A DNA stretch of 64,000 nt from Sphingomonas natans. GTDB taxonomy: Bacteria; Pseudomonadota; Alphaproteobacteria; Sphingomonadales; Sphingomonadaceae. How positions within the stretch are numbered: position 1 is the stretch's first letter; every line of letters begins with the position of its first letter. The notes beneath the pieces were generated by a model. It ran no database searches and was not told where the DNA came from. It saw only the letters and a list, made by a program, of their open reading frames with translations. The stretch covers positions 124,001 through 188,000 of the forward strand of contig NZ_JAUOTP010000001.1 in assembly GCF_030546695.1 (NCBI RefSeq), in the 5' to 3' direction. Shown one piece after another: positions 53,764 through 64,000 of this stretch. The translations under genes and the position numbers were made by a program.

Positions 53764-54585
53764 ATGGCAGCGCAATCAGGCTTGATCACCGTCATGGAGC
53801 GCGCGGCGCGCAAGGCTGCGCCGAAGCTGCGGCGTGACTTCAACGAGGTCCAGCAGCTGCAGGTCAGCCGCAAGGGGCCGGCCGACTTCGTCAGCCAGGC
53901 GGATCGCCAGGCGGAAGAGACGCTCTACGAGGAATTGAAGCGGGCGCGGCCCGATTGGGGTTTCCTCGGCGAGGAGGGCGGCACGCGCGAGGGCGATCCG
54001 ACCAAGCCGCGCTGGATCGTCGATCCGTTGGATGGCACGACCAATTTCCTCCACGGCATCCCGCATTTCGCGATCTCGATCGCGGTGGAAGAGCCGCGCG
54101 CTGGCGGCACCAAAAGCGAGATCACGCAGGGCCTCGTCTATCAGCCGCTGACCGACGAGAGCTTCTGGGCCGAGAAAGGCCGGGGCGCGTGGCTGCAGGA
54201 CAAGCGTCTGCGCGTGGCGGCGCGGCGCGATCTGGCGGATTCGCTGATCGCGACGGGCATCCCGTTTCTGGGGCATGGCGATTTCGAGGAATGGACGCGG
54301 ATCTTCGCGATGGTCGGCCCACAGGTGGCGGGGATCCGTCGCTTCGGCGCCGCGGCGCTCGATCTGGCGTGGGTCGCGGCGGGACGCTTCGACGGATTCT
54401 GGGAGAGCGATCTGCGCCCGTGGGACGTGGCGGCGGGGATATTGCTCGTGAAGGAAGCGGGCGGCTTCGTGACCGATTATCGCGGCAGCGACCAGGCGAT
54501 GGAGCGCAACCAGTTCCTCGCGGCGAGCGACGGCATTCAGCCGAAATTGCTCAAGCTTGTGGCGAGCGCTCTCAAGAAGGGGTGA
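53764..54585 (+). CDS. suhB: Inositol monophosphatase family protein (SuhB-type)
   Basis: 273 residues. GPADFVSQADRQAEETLYEE begins the family core; GFLGEEGG and WIVDPLDGTTNFLHGIPHFA hold the metal ligands (Glu, Asp, Asp), and SDLRPWDVAAGILLVKEAGG the third-site Asp. All are present. Beyond inositol phosphate hydrolysis, SuhB proteins also take part in rRNA transcription complexes. The 9 bases after the palindromic repeat contain its only upstream leader. Confidence 0.93.
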   Translation: MAAQSGLITVMERAARKAAPKLRRDFNEVQQLQVSRKGPADFVSQADRQAEETLYEELKRARPDWGFLGEEGGTREGDPTKPRWIVDPLDGTTNFLHGIPHFAISIAVEEPRAGGTKSEITQGLVYQPLTDESFWAEKGRGAWLQDKRLRVAARRDLADSLIATGIPFLGHGDFEEWTRIFAMVGPQVAGIRRFGAAALDLAWVAAGRFDGFWESDLRPWDVAAGILLVKEAGGFVTDYRGSDQAMERNQFLAASDGIQPKLLKLVASALKKG

Positions 54586-54592
54586 GGCCCGC

Positions 54593-55417
54593 TCACGGCA
54601 GCGAGGGCAATCCCGCACGGACCAGCCGCTTGCGCGCTAGCGCGCGGAGATGCTGGTAGGGCGTCATCGGGAAGGGTTCGCGCCACGTAGCGCCATTGGC
54701 GCGCACGCGCAGCGCCCGCATCGGCGTCGTTTCCCGCTTGAGCTCCGCCGCCTCGGCCACGTCCTTGAGCAGGCTTTCGGCCTGAAGCCAGCCGTGCCGC
54801 CGGCAGAAGCCGTCGACCGCGAACAGCCGATCGGCATAAACCGCGGCGCCGCGCGGCGAGCAGAAGGCGAACCGATCGTTGAGCCCGCTCCACTCGCTCC
54901 ACGATGGCGTGATCAGATCGACTCCGTGGCCGACGATCCGATCGAGCACATGATCGATATCGAGCGGATCGAGATATTCCATGTCGGGCCGGATCAGCAG
55001 AAACGCATCGAACCGATCGCGATCGAGTAGCCCCGCCAATATCCACAAGCGCCGCAGGCTGTGGAGCTGATAGATGAGGTTGGCGCGCGTCTGCGCGATC
55101 TTGGGCGTATCGTCCGAAAGCACCTCGCCCATCCACGGACGGATCTCGGCGGGGATGGTTTCCGCCGACTGATCCTCCATCAGCAGCGCGCTCACGTCCA
55201 GGCCGGGCCAGCCGGCGTTGGTGTGGCGGACGCCGGTCTCGCCGCTGTGGATATTGTGAATGACCGGCGGCATGTTGAAATGTGCCGCCGCGACGACGTC
55301 GACCCCCGCCCGCGCGAGGGGAGCGAAAATGTTCCTCCGGATGCTCTTGAGCGTCCATCGCAGCGATCGGTTGAGCCCGAACAGGCCGACAAAGATTCTG
55401 GGCCTGCCCGCGTCCAT
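54593..55417 (-). CDS. Hypothetical glycosyltransferase-like protein
   Basis: 274 residues, cytosolic. [20 protein letters not shown] opens a Rossmann-like fold; [19 protein letters not shown] has a D-x-E/D-x-D-like cluster (RPDMEYLD) comparable to nucleotide-sugar metal sites, and [19 protein letters not shown] follows. The layout resembles uncharacterised capsule and surface-glycan enzymes. The ATG at 55417 has GGGG eight bases upstream; a longer start at 55489 has none. Divergent from the nuo operon, convergent with suhB. Confidence 0.6.
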   Translation of the reverse strand: MDAGRPRIFVGLFGLNRSLRWTLKSIRRNIFAPLARAGVDVVAAAHFNMPPVIHNIHSGETGVRHTNAGWPGLDVSALLMEDQSAETIPAEIRPWMGEVLSDDTPKIAQTRANLIYQLHSLRRLWILAGLLDRDRFDAFLLIRPDMEYLDPLDIDHVLDRIVGHGVDLITPSWSEWSGLNDRFAFCSPRGAAVYADRLFAVDGFCRRHGWLQAESLLKDVAEAAELKRETTPMRALRVRANGATWREPFPMTPYQHLRALARKRLVRAGLPSLP

Positions 55418-55499
55418 TTTTACCCCGCTCACCACGTCTATCGCCGTTATCGCAGCATCGCCTGGTCGAGCAAGGCACGGAGCCGTCAATCCTACTCAC

Positions 55500-55515
55500 T
55501 TGCGAGTCATTCTCA
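55500..55515. promoter_or_regulatory. Possible Fur-like box ahead of the nuo operon
   Basis: TTGCGAGTCATTCTCA resembles iron-box sequences of proteobacterial Fur (TTGCGAATNATTCTCA-like). It lies 101 bases before nuoA and 83 bases from the divergent start at 55417. The match is imperfect and unverified. Confidence 0.3.
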
Positions 55516-55615
55516 CCGCTTGCCCCGCTTGCTTCGCAGGTGCGGCAAGCTTAGTGACCCCCTCGTCAGGTCGGGCGTTTTTTCTGGCCTCAGATCAATC
55601 CACGGAGCTTCGCCC

Positions 55616-55993
55616 ATGGCATCTGTTGCCTTAGGCTACCTGCCGATCCTCATGTTTCTCGGCATCGCCGTCCTCCTGTCGACGGCGTTCGTCGTGCTGC
55701 CGATCGTCGCGTCGCAATTCACCGGATCGGCCAAGCCGACGCCGGAGAAGCTGGCCGAATATGAGTGCGGCTTCCCCGCCTTCGAGGATAGCCGCGCGCA
55801 GTTCGACGTGCGCTTCTATCTCGTCGCGATCCTGTTCATCGTCTTCGATCTGGAGGCGGCGTTTCTCTATCCGTGGGCCGTCGCGCTCGGCGGCATCGGT
55901 TTCGTCGGCTGGGCCGCGATGATGGTGTTCCTCGTCGAACTGGCGGTCGGCTATGCCTATGCCTGGAAGAAGGGAGCGCTCGAATGGGAGTGA
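55616..55993 (+). CDS. nuoA: NADH-quinone oxidoreductase subunit A
   Basis: 125 residues with three transmembrane helices. The conserved loop [20 protein letters not shown] and [20 protein letters not shown] with its acidic residues are diagnostic. Part of the membrane arm hinge at the quinone chamber. First gene of the operon; GGAG lies nine bases upstream. NuoB begins within its last ten bases. Confidence 0.97.
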   Translation: MASVALGYLPILMFLGIAVLLSTAFVVLPIVASQFTGSAKPTPEKLAEYECGFPAFEDSRAQFDVRFYLVAILFIVFDLEAAFLYPWAVALGGIGFVGWAAMMVFLVELAVGYAYAWKKGALEWE

Positions 55994-56535
55994 CTTTGCC
56001 CGCGACGCTCGACACGCACCCGTTCGAAGGGCGCGAACCCGATGCCGGCTTCTTCGAAAGCCTGAACTCCGAAGTGATGGACAAGGGCTTCCTCGTCACC
56101 TCGACCGAGGAGCTGTTCCAGTGGGCGCGCACCGGATCGCTGTGGTGGATGACGTTCGGTCTCGCCTGCTGCGCGGTCGAGATGATCCACGTGAACATGC
56201 CGCGTTACGATCTGGAGCGGTTCGGCGCCGCGCCGCGCGCGTCACCGCGCCAGTCGGACGTGATGATCGTCGCGGGTACGCTCTGCAACAAGATGGCCCC
56301 GGCTCTGCGCAAGGTCTATGACCAGATGTCCGAGCCCAAATATGTGATCTCGATGGGATCGTGCGCGAATGGCGGCGGCTATTATCATTACAGCTATTCG
56401 GTGGTGCGCGGCTGCGACCGGATCGTGCCCGTCGACATCTATGTGCCGGGCTGCCCGCCGACCGCAGAGGCTCTGCTGTACGGCGTGATGCAGCTGCAGC
56501 GGAAGATCCGCCGCGTGGGAACGATTGAGCGGTGA
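55984..56535 (+). CDS. nuoB: NADH-quinone oxidoreductase subunit B
   Basis: 183 residues. [18 protein letters not shown] has the tandem Cys of cluster N2; [20 protein letters not shown] and [12 protein letters not shown] provide the remaining two ligands, so N2 is complete. It passes electrons to quinone. The start overlaps nuoA; the stop overlaps nuoC (GTGA). Confidence 0.98.
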   Translation: MGVTLPATLDTHPFEGREPDAGFFESLNSEVMDKGFLVTSTEELFQWARTGSLWWMTFGLACCAVEMIHVNMPRYDLERFGAAPRASPRQSDVMIVAGTLCNKMAPALRKVYDQMSEPKYVISMGSCANGGGYYHYSYSVVRGCDRIVPVDIYVPGCPPTAEALLYGVMQLQRKIRRVGTIER

Positions 56536-57197
56536 GCGCGCCGCATCCGAAATATGCGTCCAATGACGGGGTGATCGAGGCGGCGCGTGCCGCGCTCGGC
56601 GACCGGCTGATCGACGCGTCCGAGGCGGTCGGCGAAGTGCGGCTCGACGTGAAGCGCGAGGCGCTTCCCGAGGCGATGCGGATCCTGCGCGACGAGCTGT
56701 CTTACCAGCAGCTCATGGAGATTGCCGGCGTCGATTATCCGGAGCGCCCCGAGCGCTTCGAGATCGTCTACATGCTGCTGTCGCTGACCAAGAATCATCG
56801 GCTGCGCGTGCATGTATCGACCGACGAGACGCTGCCGGTGCCGTCGGTGACGGGGCTGTGGCCGGTCGCGGGCTGGCTCGAGCGCGAAGTGTACGACATG
56901 TATGGCGTGCTGTTCGACGGCAATCCCGATCTGCGCCGCATCCTGACCGATTACGGCTTCCGCGGGCATCCGCAGCGCAAGGACTTCCCGCTGACGGGCT
57001 TCGTCGAGCTGCGTTATTCCGAGGAAGAGAAGCGCGTCGTCTATTCGCCGGTGAAGCTGGCGCAGGATTTCCGCACGTTCGACTTCACCTCGCCCTGGGA
57101 AGGCGCCGAATATGTGCTGCCGGGCGACGAGAAGGCCAAGGTGCCCGAAGATCGCGGTGCGCCGACGCCGCTGAAGGCCGATGAGGTGAAGAAGTGA
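56532..57197 (+). CDS. nuoC: NADH-quinone oxidoreductase subunit C
   Basis: 221 residues. LREYVDM-like [20 protein letters not shown] and [20 protein letters not shown] are the 30-kDa subunit signature. The product is separate from NuoD, unlike the fused NuoCD of E. coli. The C-terminal tail ([16 protein letters not shown]) is a low-complexity extension. It starts with GTG inside the nuoB stop. A REP element separates it from nuoD. Confidence 0.97.
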   Translation: MSAPHPKYASNDGVIEAARAALGDRLIDASEAVGEVRLDVKREALPEAMRILRDELSYQQLMEIAGVDYPERPERFEIVYMLLSLTKNHRLRVHVSTDETLPVPSVTGLWPVAGWLEREVYDMYGVLFDGNPDLRRILTDYGFRGHPQRKDFPLTGFVELRYSEEEKRVVYSPVKLAQDFRTFDFTSPWEGAEYVLPGDEKAKVPEDRGAPTPLKADEVKK

Positions 57198-57213
57198 GCG
57201 CGTTCGGCCCTGT

Positions 57214-57298
57214 CCCGCTTGTCCTGAGCGAAGTCGAAGGACGTGCAGCACGCGGTGCGCTCGGAGCACGTGCTTCGACTACGCTCAGCACGAACGGG
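57214..57298. repeat. REP pair inside the nuo operon
   Basis: 33-bp arms at 57214-57246 and 57266-57298 are inverted copies (28 of 33 matching) of the local REP unit (CCTGAGCGAAGTCGAAGGAC type). It fills the 117-base nuoC-nuoD gap, the only sizeable gap in the operon. A stable hairpin here could lower expression downstream or protect the upstream mRNA end. Confidence 0.85.
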
Positions 57299-57314
57299 GC
57301 GGGAGGGATTGCTC

Positions 57315-58589
57315 ATGTCTGATCCCACGTTGATCGTCGCCGATCCGCATGCGGCCGTGTTCGAGGCCGGGGGGCTGGGCGTGTCCGGTCCGATGCCGGT
57401 CGGGCAGGAGACCGGCGAGGTCGCGATCGCGAACTACACGATCAATTTCGGGCCCCAGCATCCGGCTGCGCACGGCGTGCTCCGGCTGGTGATGGAGCTG
57501 GACGGCGAGATCGTCGAGCGCGTCGATCCGCATATCGGGCTGCTCCATCGCGGCACCGAGAAGCTGATCGAGTACAAGACCTATCTGCAGGCGCTGCCGT
57601 ATTTCGACCGGCTCGATTATTGCTCGCCGCTCAACATGGAGCACAGCTATGTGCTCGCGATCGAGAAGCTGCTCGGGCTGGAAGTGCCGCTGCGCGCGCA
57701 ATATCTGCGCGTGCTGTTCGCCGAGATCAGCCGCATTTCCAATCACATGCTGAACCTGGGCAGCCATGTGATGGACGTCGGCGCGATGACGCCGAACCTG
57801 TGGCTGTTCGAGGTCCGCGAGGACACGTACGGTTTCTTCGAGCGCGCATCGGGCGCGCGCATGCACATGGCGTGGTTCCGCCCCGGCGGCGTCCACCAGG
57901 ACGTGCCGCTGAAGCTGCTGACCGACATCGGCGACTGGGTGGATACGCGGCTCAAGCTGTTCGAGGATGCAATCAGCCTCGTCGCGGATAATCGCATCTT
58001 CAAGCAGCGCAATGTCGATATCGGCGTGGTCAGCCGCGAGGATGCGATCGCCTGGGGCTTCTCCGGGCCCATGATCCGCGCGGCGGGCATCCCTTGGGAC
58101 ATCCGCAAGAGCCAGCCCTACGACGTCTATGACCGGATGGATTTCGAGATCCCGGTCGGCACCAACGGCGATTGCTATGATCGCTTCATGGTCCGCGTCG
58201 AGGAGGTCCGCCAGTCGGCGAGGATCATCAAGCAGTGCCTGGCCGAGATGCCCGAGGGACCGATCGCGTCGCTGGACCGCAAGGTCGTGCCGCCCAAGCG
58301 CGGCGAGATGAAGCAGTCGATGGAAGCGCTGATCCATCACTTCAAGCTCTACACCGAAGGCTTCCACGTGCCCGCGGGCGACGTCTATGTCGCGACCGAG
58401 AGTCCGAAGGGCGAGTTCGGCGTCTATCTGGTGAGCGACGGGACGAACAAGCCGTATCGCTGCAAGATCCGGCCGACCGCGTTCAGCCATTTGCAGGCGA
58501 TGGACTTCATGATGAAGGGCCATATGCTCGCCGACACGACCGCCATCCTCTCCGCGATCGACGTGGTGTTCGGGGAGTGCGACCGGTGA
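57315..58589 (+). CDS. nuoD: NADH-quinone oxidoreductase subunit D
   Basis: 424 residues. [20 protein letters not shown] and [20 protein letters not shown] with the quinone-site His and RPG motif ([12 protein letters not shown]) are present; [20 protein letters not shown] and [20 protein letters not shown] end the 49-kDa family. A GGGAGG site eight bases before the ATG lies directly after the REP element. Stop overlaps the next GTG. Confidence 0.98.
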   Translation: MSDPTLIVADPHAAVFEAGGLGVSGPMPVGQETGEVAIANYTINFGPQHPAAHGVLRLVMELDGEIVERVDPHIGLLHRGTEKLIEYKTYLQALPYFDRLDYCSPLNMEHSYVLAIEKLLGLEVPLRAQYLRVLFAEISRISNHMLNLGSHVMDVGAMTPNLWLFEVREDTYGFFERASGARMHMAWFRPGGVHQDVPLKLLTDIGDWVDTRLKLFEDAISLVADNRIFKQRNVDIGVVSREDAIAWGFSGPMIRAAGIPWDIRKSQPYDVYDRMDFEIPVGTNGDCYDRFMVRVEEVRQSARIIKQCLAEMPEGPIASLDRKVVPPKRGEMKQSMEALIHHFKLYTEGFHVPAGDVYVATESPKGEFGVYLVSDGTNKPYRCKIRPTAFSHLQAMDFMMKGHMLADTTAILSAIDVVFGECDR

Positions 58590-58930
58590 GCGCGCAGACC
58601 CGCTTCGCTCTGCTCGACCAGATGATCGAACGCTATAATGCAGGCGATGCCGAGGGTTATGCGGCGTTCTTCGCAAAAGACGGCGTGGAGGCCATGTATC
58701 GCGGCGCGGAGCTGCGCGTGGGCCGCGACGGCGTGCGCGAGGGCAATGCCAAGACCTTCGCCGATTTTCCGCAGAACCGCGCGATCGTACTCGAGCGGCA
58801 GGCGTTCGGCGAGTATGTGACGCTGCACGAGCGCGTGTGGCGGACGCCCGAAGGCGATCCGTTCGAGGTGCTCTCCATCTATTCCTTCGCCGAGGGCGAC
58901 AAGATTTCGCGCGTGGAGTTCGTACGATGA
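58586..58930 (+). CDS. NTF2/SnoaL-like protein inside the nuo operon
   Basis: 114 residues, cytosolic. [40 protein letters not shown] and [20 protein letters not shown] are the helix-strand order of the SnoaL-like NTF2 fold. GTG start overlapping the nuoD stop, and its own stop overlaps the next ATG. Members of this fold are small binding proteins or enzymes; a role for it in complex I is not known. Confidence 0.8.
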   Translation: MSAQTRFALLDQMIERYNAGDAEGYAAFFAKDGVEAMYRGAELRVGRDGVREGNAKTFADFPQNRAIVLERQAFGEYVTLHERVWRTPEGDPFEVLSIYSFAEGDKISRVEFVR

Positions 58931-59100
58931 GCCGGTCGGTCTTCCCGATGTGGGTGTTTCTTGCGGTAGCGCTCGCGATCGCCGTGGTCGCGTTCGGTCT
59001 GGGGCAGATCTCGCGCGGCGCGGGCGTGCCGCTCGTTGCCGCCGCCACGACGCTGTGGGTGGCGTATGTCGCGCAGCGCGGGCGGAGGATCGCCAAGTAA
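58927..59100 (+). CDS. Small membrane protein inside the nuo operon
   Basis: 57 residues, two hydrophobic segments (WVFLAVALAIAVVAFGLGQI; VPLVAAATTLWVAYVAQ) with a basic tail RGRRIAK. Starts within the previous stop (ATGA) and its TAA overlaps the nuoE ATG. No recognised family. Confidence 0.75.
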   Translation: MSRSVFPMWVFLAVALAIAVVAFGLGQISRGAGVPLVAAATTLWVAYVAQRGRRIAK

Positions 59101-59738
59101 TGGCCGACGCCGTCCACATTCCCGACGAGGCCGAGACGCGCGCGCGCTGGGGCGCGTTCGCCTGGACCGATGCCAATGCGGCGACGGCCAAGGAGGTGTT
59201 CGCGCGCTATCCGAAGGGCCGCGAGCATTCGGCGATCATGCCCTTGCTCGATCTGGCGCAGCGGCAGGTCGGCGCCGAGACGCAGACGCAGGGCTGGCTG
59301 CCCGTCCCGGTGATCGAGTTCGTCGCGGCGCAGGTGGGGATGCCCTATATCCGCGCGCTGGAGGTCGTCAGCTTCTACACGATGTACAATATGGCGCCGG
59401 TCGGCCGCCATCATGTGCAGGTGTGCGGCACGACGCCGTGCATGTTGCGCGGATCCGACGACGTGCTCGCGGCCTGCTACGCCAAGGGCCTGAAGAAGGG
59501 CGCGACGACGGCGGACGGGCTGTTCACGCTGACCGAGGTCGAGTGCCTGGGTGCGTGCGTCAATGCGCCGATGGTCCAGATCAACGACGACAATTACGAG
59601 GATCTGACGTTCGAGACGACGACCACGATCCTGGAGGCCCTGGCGCGCGGCGAGAGCCCGAAGCCGGGCCCGCAGGTCGATCGCTTCCTGTCGGCGCCGA
59701 TGGGCGGGCCGACGGTGCTGAAGGAGTATACCTCCTGA
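59100..59738 (+). CDS. nuoE: NADH-quinone oxidoreductase subunit E (24-kDa)
   Basis: 212 residues. Thioredoxin-like [2Fe-2S] protein: QVCGTTPCMLRGSDD and VECLGACVNAPMVQIND carry the four Cys of cluster N1a (CxxxxC and CxxxC). VVSFYTMYNMAPVGRHHV is conserved. A longer N-terminal region (about 1-60) is typical of the family. Its stop overlaps the next start. Confidence 0.97.
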   Translation: MADAVHIPDEAETRARWGAFAWTDANAATAKEVFARYPKGREHSAIMPLLDLAQRQVGAETQTQGWLPVPVIEFVAAQVGMPYIRALEVVSFYTMYNMAPVGRHHVQVCGTTPCMLRGSDDVLAACYAKGLKKGATTADGLFTLTEVECLGACVNAPMVQINDDNYEDLTFETTTTILEALARGESPKPGPQVDRFLSAPMGGPTVLKEYTS

Positions 59739-59887
59739 TGCCGCTGATCCTCGCCATCGTGCTGGGCGTGGTCGTGCTCGTGCTGGTGATCAAGCTGGCG
59801 CTGGGGTTGATCGTGGGCGTTATCGGCATCGCCTTCGCGGTCGCCGTCTATTTCGGAGCGGAAAAGCTCGTGGGGAAGGGCCGATGA
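59738..59887 (+). CDS. Very small hydrophobic protein in the nuo operon
   Basis: 49 residues, almost one continuous hydrophobic stretch (LAIVLGVVVLVLVIKLALGL and IVGVIGIAFAVAVYF), ending in AEKLVGKGR. ATG overlaps the nuoE TGA by one base. No family recognised; its position suggests co-expression with complex I. Confidence 0.65.
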   Translation: MPLILAIVLGVVVLVLVIKLALGLIVGVIGIAFAVAVYFGAEKLVGKGR

Positions 59888-59899
59888 TGGAGGCGCGGC

Positions 59900-60174
59900 A
59901 TGGCTGAGGAGCGCGAGGGCGGTGAAGTCGTGAACTTCATCTCCGAGCAGTTTCGACGTCTGAATCTGCGCCTCGACAATTTCGAGGCTCGGTTCGATGA
60001 GCGAATGGATCGTTTGGAAGAACGGGTCGCGCAGGTCGAGCGCCGGTTGACGGCTTCCTCGCATCTTGAGCAGGGCATTGTTGCGCACCTGGCCAGCTTG
60101 CACGACAGCATGGATAATTTTCGCGCGACGAGCGTCAGCTTCGACAAGCGCCTCGCGACTCTGGAAACGCACCG

Positions 60175-60178
<4 letters not shown>
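59900..60178 (+). CDS. Coiled-coil protein before nuoF
   Basis: 92 residues, no export signal. [20 protein letters not shown] and [13 protein letters not shown] form heptad-like repeats typical of a coiled coil, continuing in [20 protein letters not shown]. Overlaps the nuoF start by ATGA. The gene after nuoF encodes a similar small coiled coil. Function unknown. Confidence 0.7.
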
Positions 60179-61472
<1,294 letters not shown>

Positions 61473-61476
<4 letters not shown>

Positions 61477-61703
61477 CCGACGAACGCGCGGATTTGATGC
61501 TGGAGATCCTGAAAGGGATTCAGGCCGATGTCGGCTCGATCAAGCGCGAGCAGACGTCGCAGTCGATCCGTATCGCCTCGATCGAGGAGCATATGCGGGG
61601 AATCATGACGTCGATCTACGGAATGCAGAGTGACATCGCGGACCTCAAGGTTCGTGTCGACCGCATCGAACAACGTCTCGGCCTCCGGGACACGGAACAC
61701 TGA
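61473..61703 (+). CDS. Coiled-coil protein after nuoF
   Basis: 76 residues. [20 protein letters not shown] and [19 protein letters not shown] show heptad repeats; no signal peptide or known domain. ATGA overlap with nuoF, and nuoG begins two bases after its stop. It mirrors the gene before nuoF in build and size. Confidence 0.75.
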
Positions 61704-61704
61704 T

Positions 61705-63705
61705 ATGCCCAAGCTGACCGTCGATGGAATTGAAGTTGAGGTGCCTGCCGGCGCGACCGTGCTGCAGGCCTGCGAGGCCGCGGGCAAGGAAGTGCCGCGC
61801 TTCTGCTATCACGAGCGGCTGAGCATCGCCGGCAATTGCCGGATGTGCCTGGTCGAGGTGAAGCCCGGGCCGCCCAAGCCGCAGGCGAGCTGCGCGCTGC
61901 CCGCCGCGGACAATCAGGAGATCCGCACCGACACCGCGATGGTGAAGAAGGCGCGCGAGGGGGTGATGGAGTTCCTGCTCATCAACCACCCGCTGGATTG
62001 CCCGATCTGCGACCAGGGCGGGGAGTGCGACCTGCAGGACCAGTCGATCGCGTATGGCCGCGGTCATTCTCGCTATGACGAGAGCAAGCGCGCGGTCACC
62101 GAGAAATATATGGGGCCCATCGTCAAGACGGCGATGACGCGCTGCATCCAGTGCACGCGCTGCGTGCGCTTCGCCGAGGAAGTCGCCGGGGTCGAGGAAG
62201 TCGGCGCGCTGTATCGCGGCGAGAATATGCAGATCACGACCTATCTGGAGAAGGCGTTTACGTCCGAGCTTTCGGGCAATATCGTCGATCTCTGCCCGGT
62301 GGGTGCGCTGACCTCCAAGCCTTATGCGTTCGAGGCGCGGCCGTGGGAGCTCAAGAAGAGCTTCGCGATCGACGTGATGGATGCGGTCGGCACCAATATC
62401 CGCCTCGACAGCCGCGGGCGCCAGGTGCTGCGCGCGCTGCCGCGGATCAACGAGGACGTGAACGAGGAGTGGGCGTCGGACAAGACGCGCCACGCCGTGG
62501 ACGGGCTCGTACGGCGTCGGCTCGACAAGCCCTATGTGGAGAAGGACGGCAAGCTCGTGCCCGTCACGTGGGGCGAGGCGTTCGGCGCGATCAAGGCGGT
62601 CAATGCGGGCGCCAGCGTTGCGGCGATCGCGGGCGATCTCGTCGATTGCGAGACGATGTATGCCGCCAAGGCCTTGCTGCGTTCGATGGGATCGGACCTT
62701 CTGGAAGGTCGGCAGACGGGGCTGGCCTACGACACGTCGAGCATCGCGGCGGTCAATTTTAACACGACGATCGCCGGCATCGAGACGGCGGATGCGATCC
62801 TGATCATCGGATCGAACGTCCGCTGGGAAGCGCCGCTCGTCAACACGCGCATCCGCAAGGCGGTGAAGCGCGGCGCGAAGGTGTTCGCGATCGGGCCGGA
62901 GGTCGACCTGACCTATCCGGTCAACTGGCTGGGCAATGATCTCGGCCTCGTCGGGTCGCTGCCCCAGGCGGTGACCGACGTGTTCGGCAAGGCCGCGCGA
63001 CCGGCGGTGATCGTCGGCGGCGGCGCGCTCAACAAGGGGCAGGGCGCGAGCCTCGGCCTGATCGACAGCCTCGGCCTCGTGAAGGATGGCTGGAACGGCT
63101 ATAACGTGCTGCACATGGCGGCGAGCCGGATGGGCGGGCTGATGCTCGGTTACGCGGCAGACGGCGGCATCGCGGCAGTCGCGGCGAAGAGCCCGAAGCT
63201 CGTGTTCCTGCTCGGTGCGGACGAGGTATCGGACGATCGCTTCGCGGGCGCGCTGAAGGTCTATGTCGGCCATCATGGCGACAAGGGCGCGGCACAGGCG
63301 GACGTGATCCTGCCGGCGGCGGCCTATTCCGAGAAGAGCGGCACCTATGTGAACCTCGAGGGCCGGGTGCAGCGCGGCGACCGCGCGGTCTTCCCGCCGG
63401 GCGATGCGCGCGAGGATTGGGCGATCTTCCGCGCGCTCTCCGACGTGCTCGGCGCGACGCTCCCGTTCGACACGCTCGATGCACTGCGCGCGAAGATGGC
63501 GGAGGAGGTGCCCGCCTTGGGCACGCTCGGGCTCGCCAGTTTCGCCTGGTCGGTGCCGTCGCTGGATGCCTCGGCATCGGGTGAGATCGGGTCGCCGATC
63601 AAGGATTTCTACCTGACCAACGCCATCGCGCGCGCGAGCGACACGATGCAGCGCTGCTCGGCCGAACTGCTCCACGGCATGGATTATGCGGAGGCGGCAG
63701 AGTGA
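61705..63705 (+). CDS. nuoG: NADH-quinone oxidoreductase subunit G
   Basis: 666 residues. The N-terminal 2Fe-2S ferredoxin domain has [20 protein letters not shown]; the His-ligated 4Fe-4S cluster is in [18 protein letters not shown] with the upstream HPLDC, and [11 protein letters not shown] with [13 protein letters not shown] gives the next 4Fe-4S. The molybdopterin-oxidoreductase-like region follows without Mo ligands, and a C-terminal NuoG-specific domain ends it. Starts two bases after the coiled-coil gene; its stop overlaps nuoH. Confidence 0.98.
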   Translation: MPKLTVDGIEVEVPAGATVLQACEAAGKEVPRFCYHERLSIAGNCRMCLVEVKPGPPKPQASCALPAADNQEIRTDTAMVKKAREGVMEFLLINHPLDCPICDQGGECDLQDQSIAYGRGHSRYDESKRAVTEKYMGPIVKTAMTRCIQCTRCVRFAEEVAGVEEVGALYRGENMQITTYLEKAFTSELSGNIVDLCPVGALTSKPYAFEARPWELKKSFAIDVMDAVGTNIRLDSRGRQVLRALPRINEDVNEEWASDKTRHAVDGLVRRRLDKPYVEKDGKLVPVTWGEAFGAIKAVNAGASVAAIAGDLVDCETMYAAKALLRSMGSDLLEGRQTGLAYDTSSIAAVNFNTTIAGIETADAILIIGSNVRWEAPLVNTRIRKAVKRGAKVFAIGPEVDLTYPVNWLGNDLGLVGSLPQAVTDVFGKAARPAVIVGGGALNKGQGASLGLIDSLGLVKDGWNGYNVLHMAASRMGGLMLGYAADGGIAAVAAKSPKLVFLLGADEVSDDRFAGALKVYVGHHGDKGAAQADVILPAAAYSEKSGTYVNLEGRVQRGDRAVFPPGDAREDWAIFRALSDVLGATLPFDTLDALRAKMAEEVPALGTLGLASFAWSVPSLDASASGEIGSPIKDFYLTNAIARASDTMQRCSAELLHGMDYAEAAE

Positions 63706-64000
63706 TCTCCTGGTTCAGCTTCCTGCCTTATGGGCTGGCCTATACGGTCGCGACGGTCATCGACATTCTCGTGATCGCGCTGCCGCTCATGCTGGCGGTG
63801 GCGATGATCATCTATGCCGATCGCAAGATCTGGGCGGCGATGGCGCTGCGGCGCGGGCCCAACGTGGTCGGTCCGTTCGGCCTGCTCCAGTCGTTCGCGG
63901 ACGGGCTCAAGGTCTTCCTGCAGGAGACGATCATCCCGTCGGCCGCCAATCGCGGCCTGTTCCTGATCGCGCCGATCATCACCTTCACGGTGGCGCTCGC
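63702..64000 (+). CDS. nuoH: NADH-quinone oxidoreductase subunit H (N-terminal part)
   Basis: The first about 99 codons are visible: [20 protein letters not shown], then [40 protein letters not shown]. The ADRK and RRGPN motifs are diagnostic of this quinone-chamber membrane subunit. GTG start inside the nuoG stop. The gene continues beyond the right edge. Confidence 0.95.
   Translation, partial: MISWFSFLPYGLAYTVATVIDILVIALPLMLAVAMIIYADRKIWAAMALRRGPNVVGPFGLLQSFADGLKVFLQETIIPSAANRGLFLIAPIITFTVAL

Overview
The window looks like chromosome from a high-GC alphaproteobacterium of the Sphingomonadaceae (Sphingomonas-like). The grounds are strong GC bias, many ATGA/GTGA gene overlaps, a large TonB-dependent receptor of the Caulobacter/Sphingomonas type, DUF484 next to xerC, yqeY/dnaG/rpoD beside carAB-greA, and abundant short palindromic repeats. 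This placement is inference from gene content; no 16S or tRNA gene was recognised.

Positions 1-16,239 form a pectin / rhamnogalacturonan-I utilisation locus. It holds a GH28 polygalacturonase (cut by the left edge), a CE12-type acetylesterase, a PL22 oligogalacturonate lyase, a GH106 alpha-L-rhamnosidase, a GH105-DUF4861 fusion, an HSL-type esterase, a PL26-type exo-rhamnogalacturonan lyase, a DUF6250-like secreted protein and the TonB-dependent receptor that presumably imports the oligosaccharides. Three of its promoter regions carry the same 13-bp palindrome (GGGAY-N3-RTYCC), probably the operator of one dedicated regulator encoded elsewhere.

Positions 16,438-25,127 hold a ClC-type channel/transporter with CBS domains, a translationally coupled HtrA-like protein that has lost its catalytic residues, a class A acid phosphatase homologue, DUF484-xerC, an MFS exporter overlapping cysK, and an acyltransferase. 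Positions 25,216-35,692 are core information and biosynthesis genes: rpoD, dnaG, a GIY-YIG gene, yqeY, carA, an RraB-like gene, carB and greA. Positions 35,885-44,000 are mixed: rhomboid, Flp pilin, a frameshifted HTH gene, an AT-rich island encoding a P-loop NTPase-TIR protein split by a frameshift, nrdB with possible NrdR boxes, an acyltransferase, DUF2171, DUF4142 and a second HSL-type esterase.

Positions 44,251-54,585 run from secA through a second (frameshifted) GIY-YIG gene, cell-wall enzymes (MepK-like M15, L,D-transpeptidase, M23 peptidase), small secreted proteins, a TbpB-like lipoprotein, efp and suhB. From 55,616 to the right edge is the complex I operon nuoA-B-C-D-(NTF2-like)-(small TM)-E-(small TM)-(coiled coil)-F-(coiled coil)-G-H, almost entirely overlapping or abutting.

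The most unusual structure is a pair of elements, 29,307-29,664 and 47,135-47,492. Each is exactly 358 bp. Each has near-perfect 32-36 bp inverted termini of the local REP type beginning CCGTTCG, and each encloses one GIY-YIG nuclease gene starting 47-49 bp inside the end. Many REP pairs without a gene occur in the same window. This suggests a nuclease-associated mobile repeat family, analogous to but distinct from the tyrosine-transposase (RAYT)/REP pairing.
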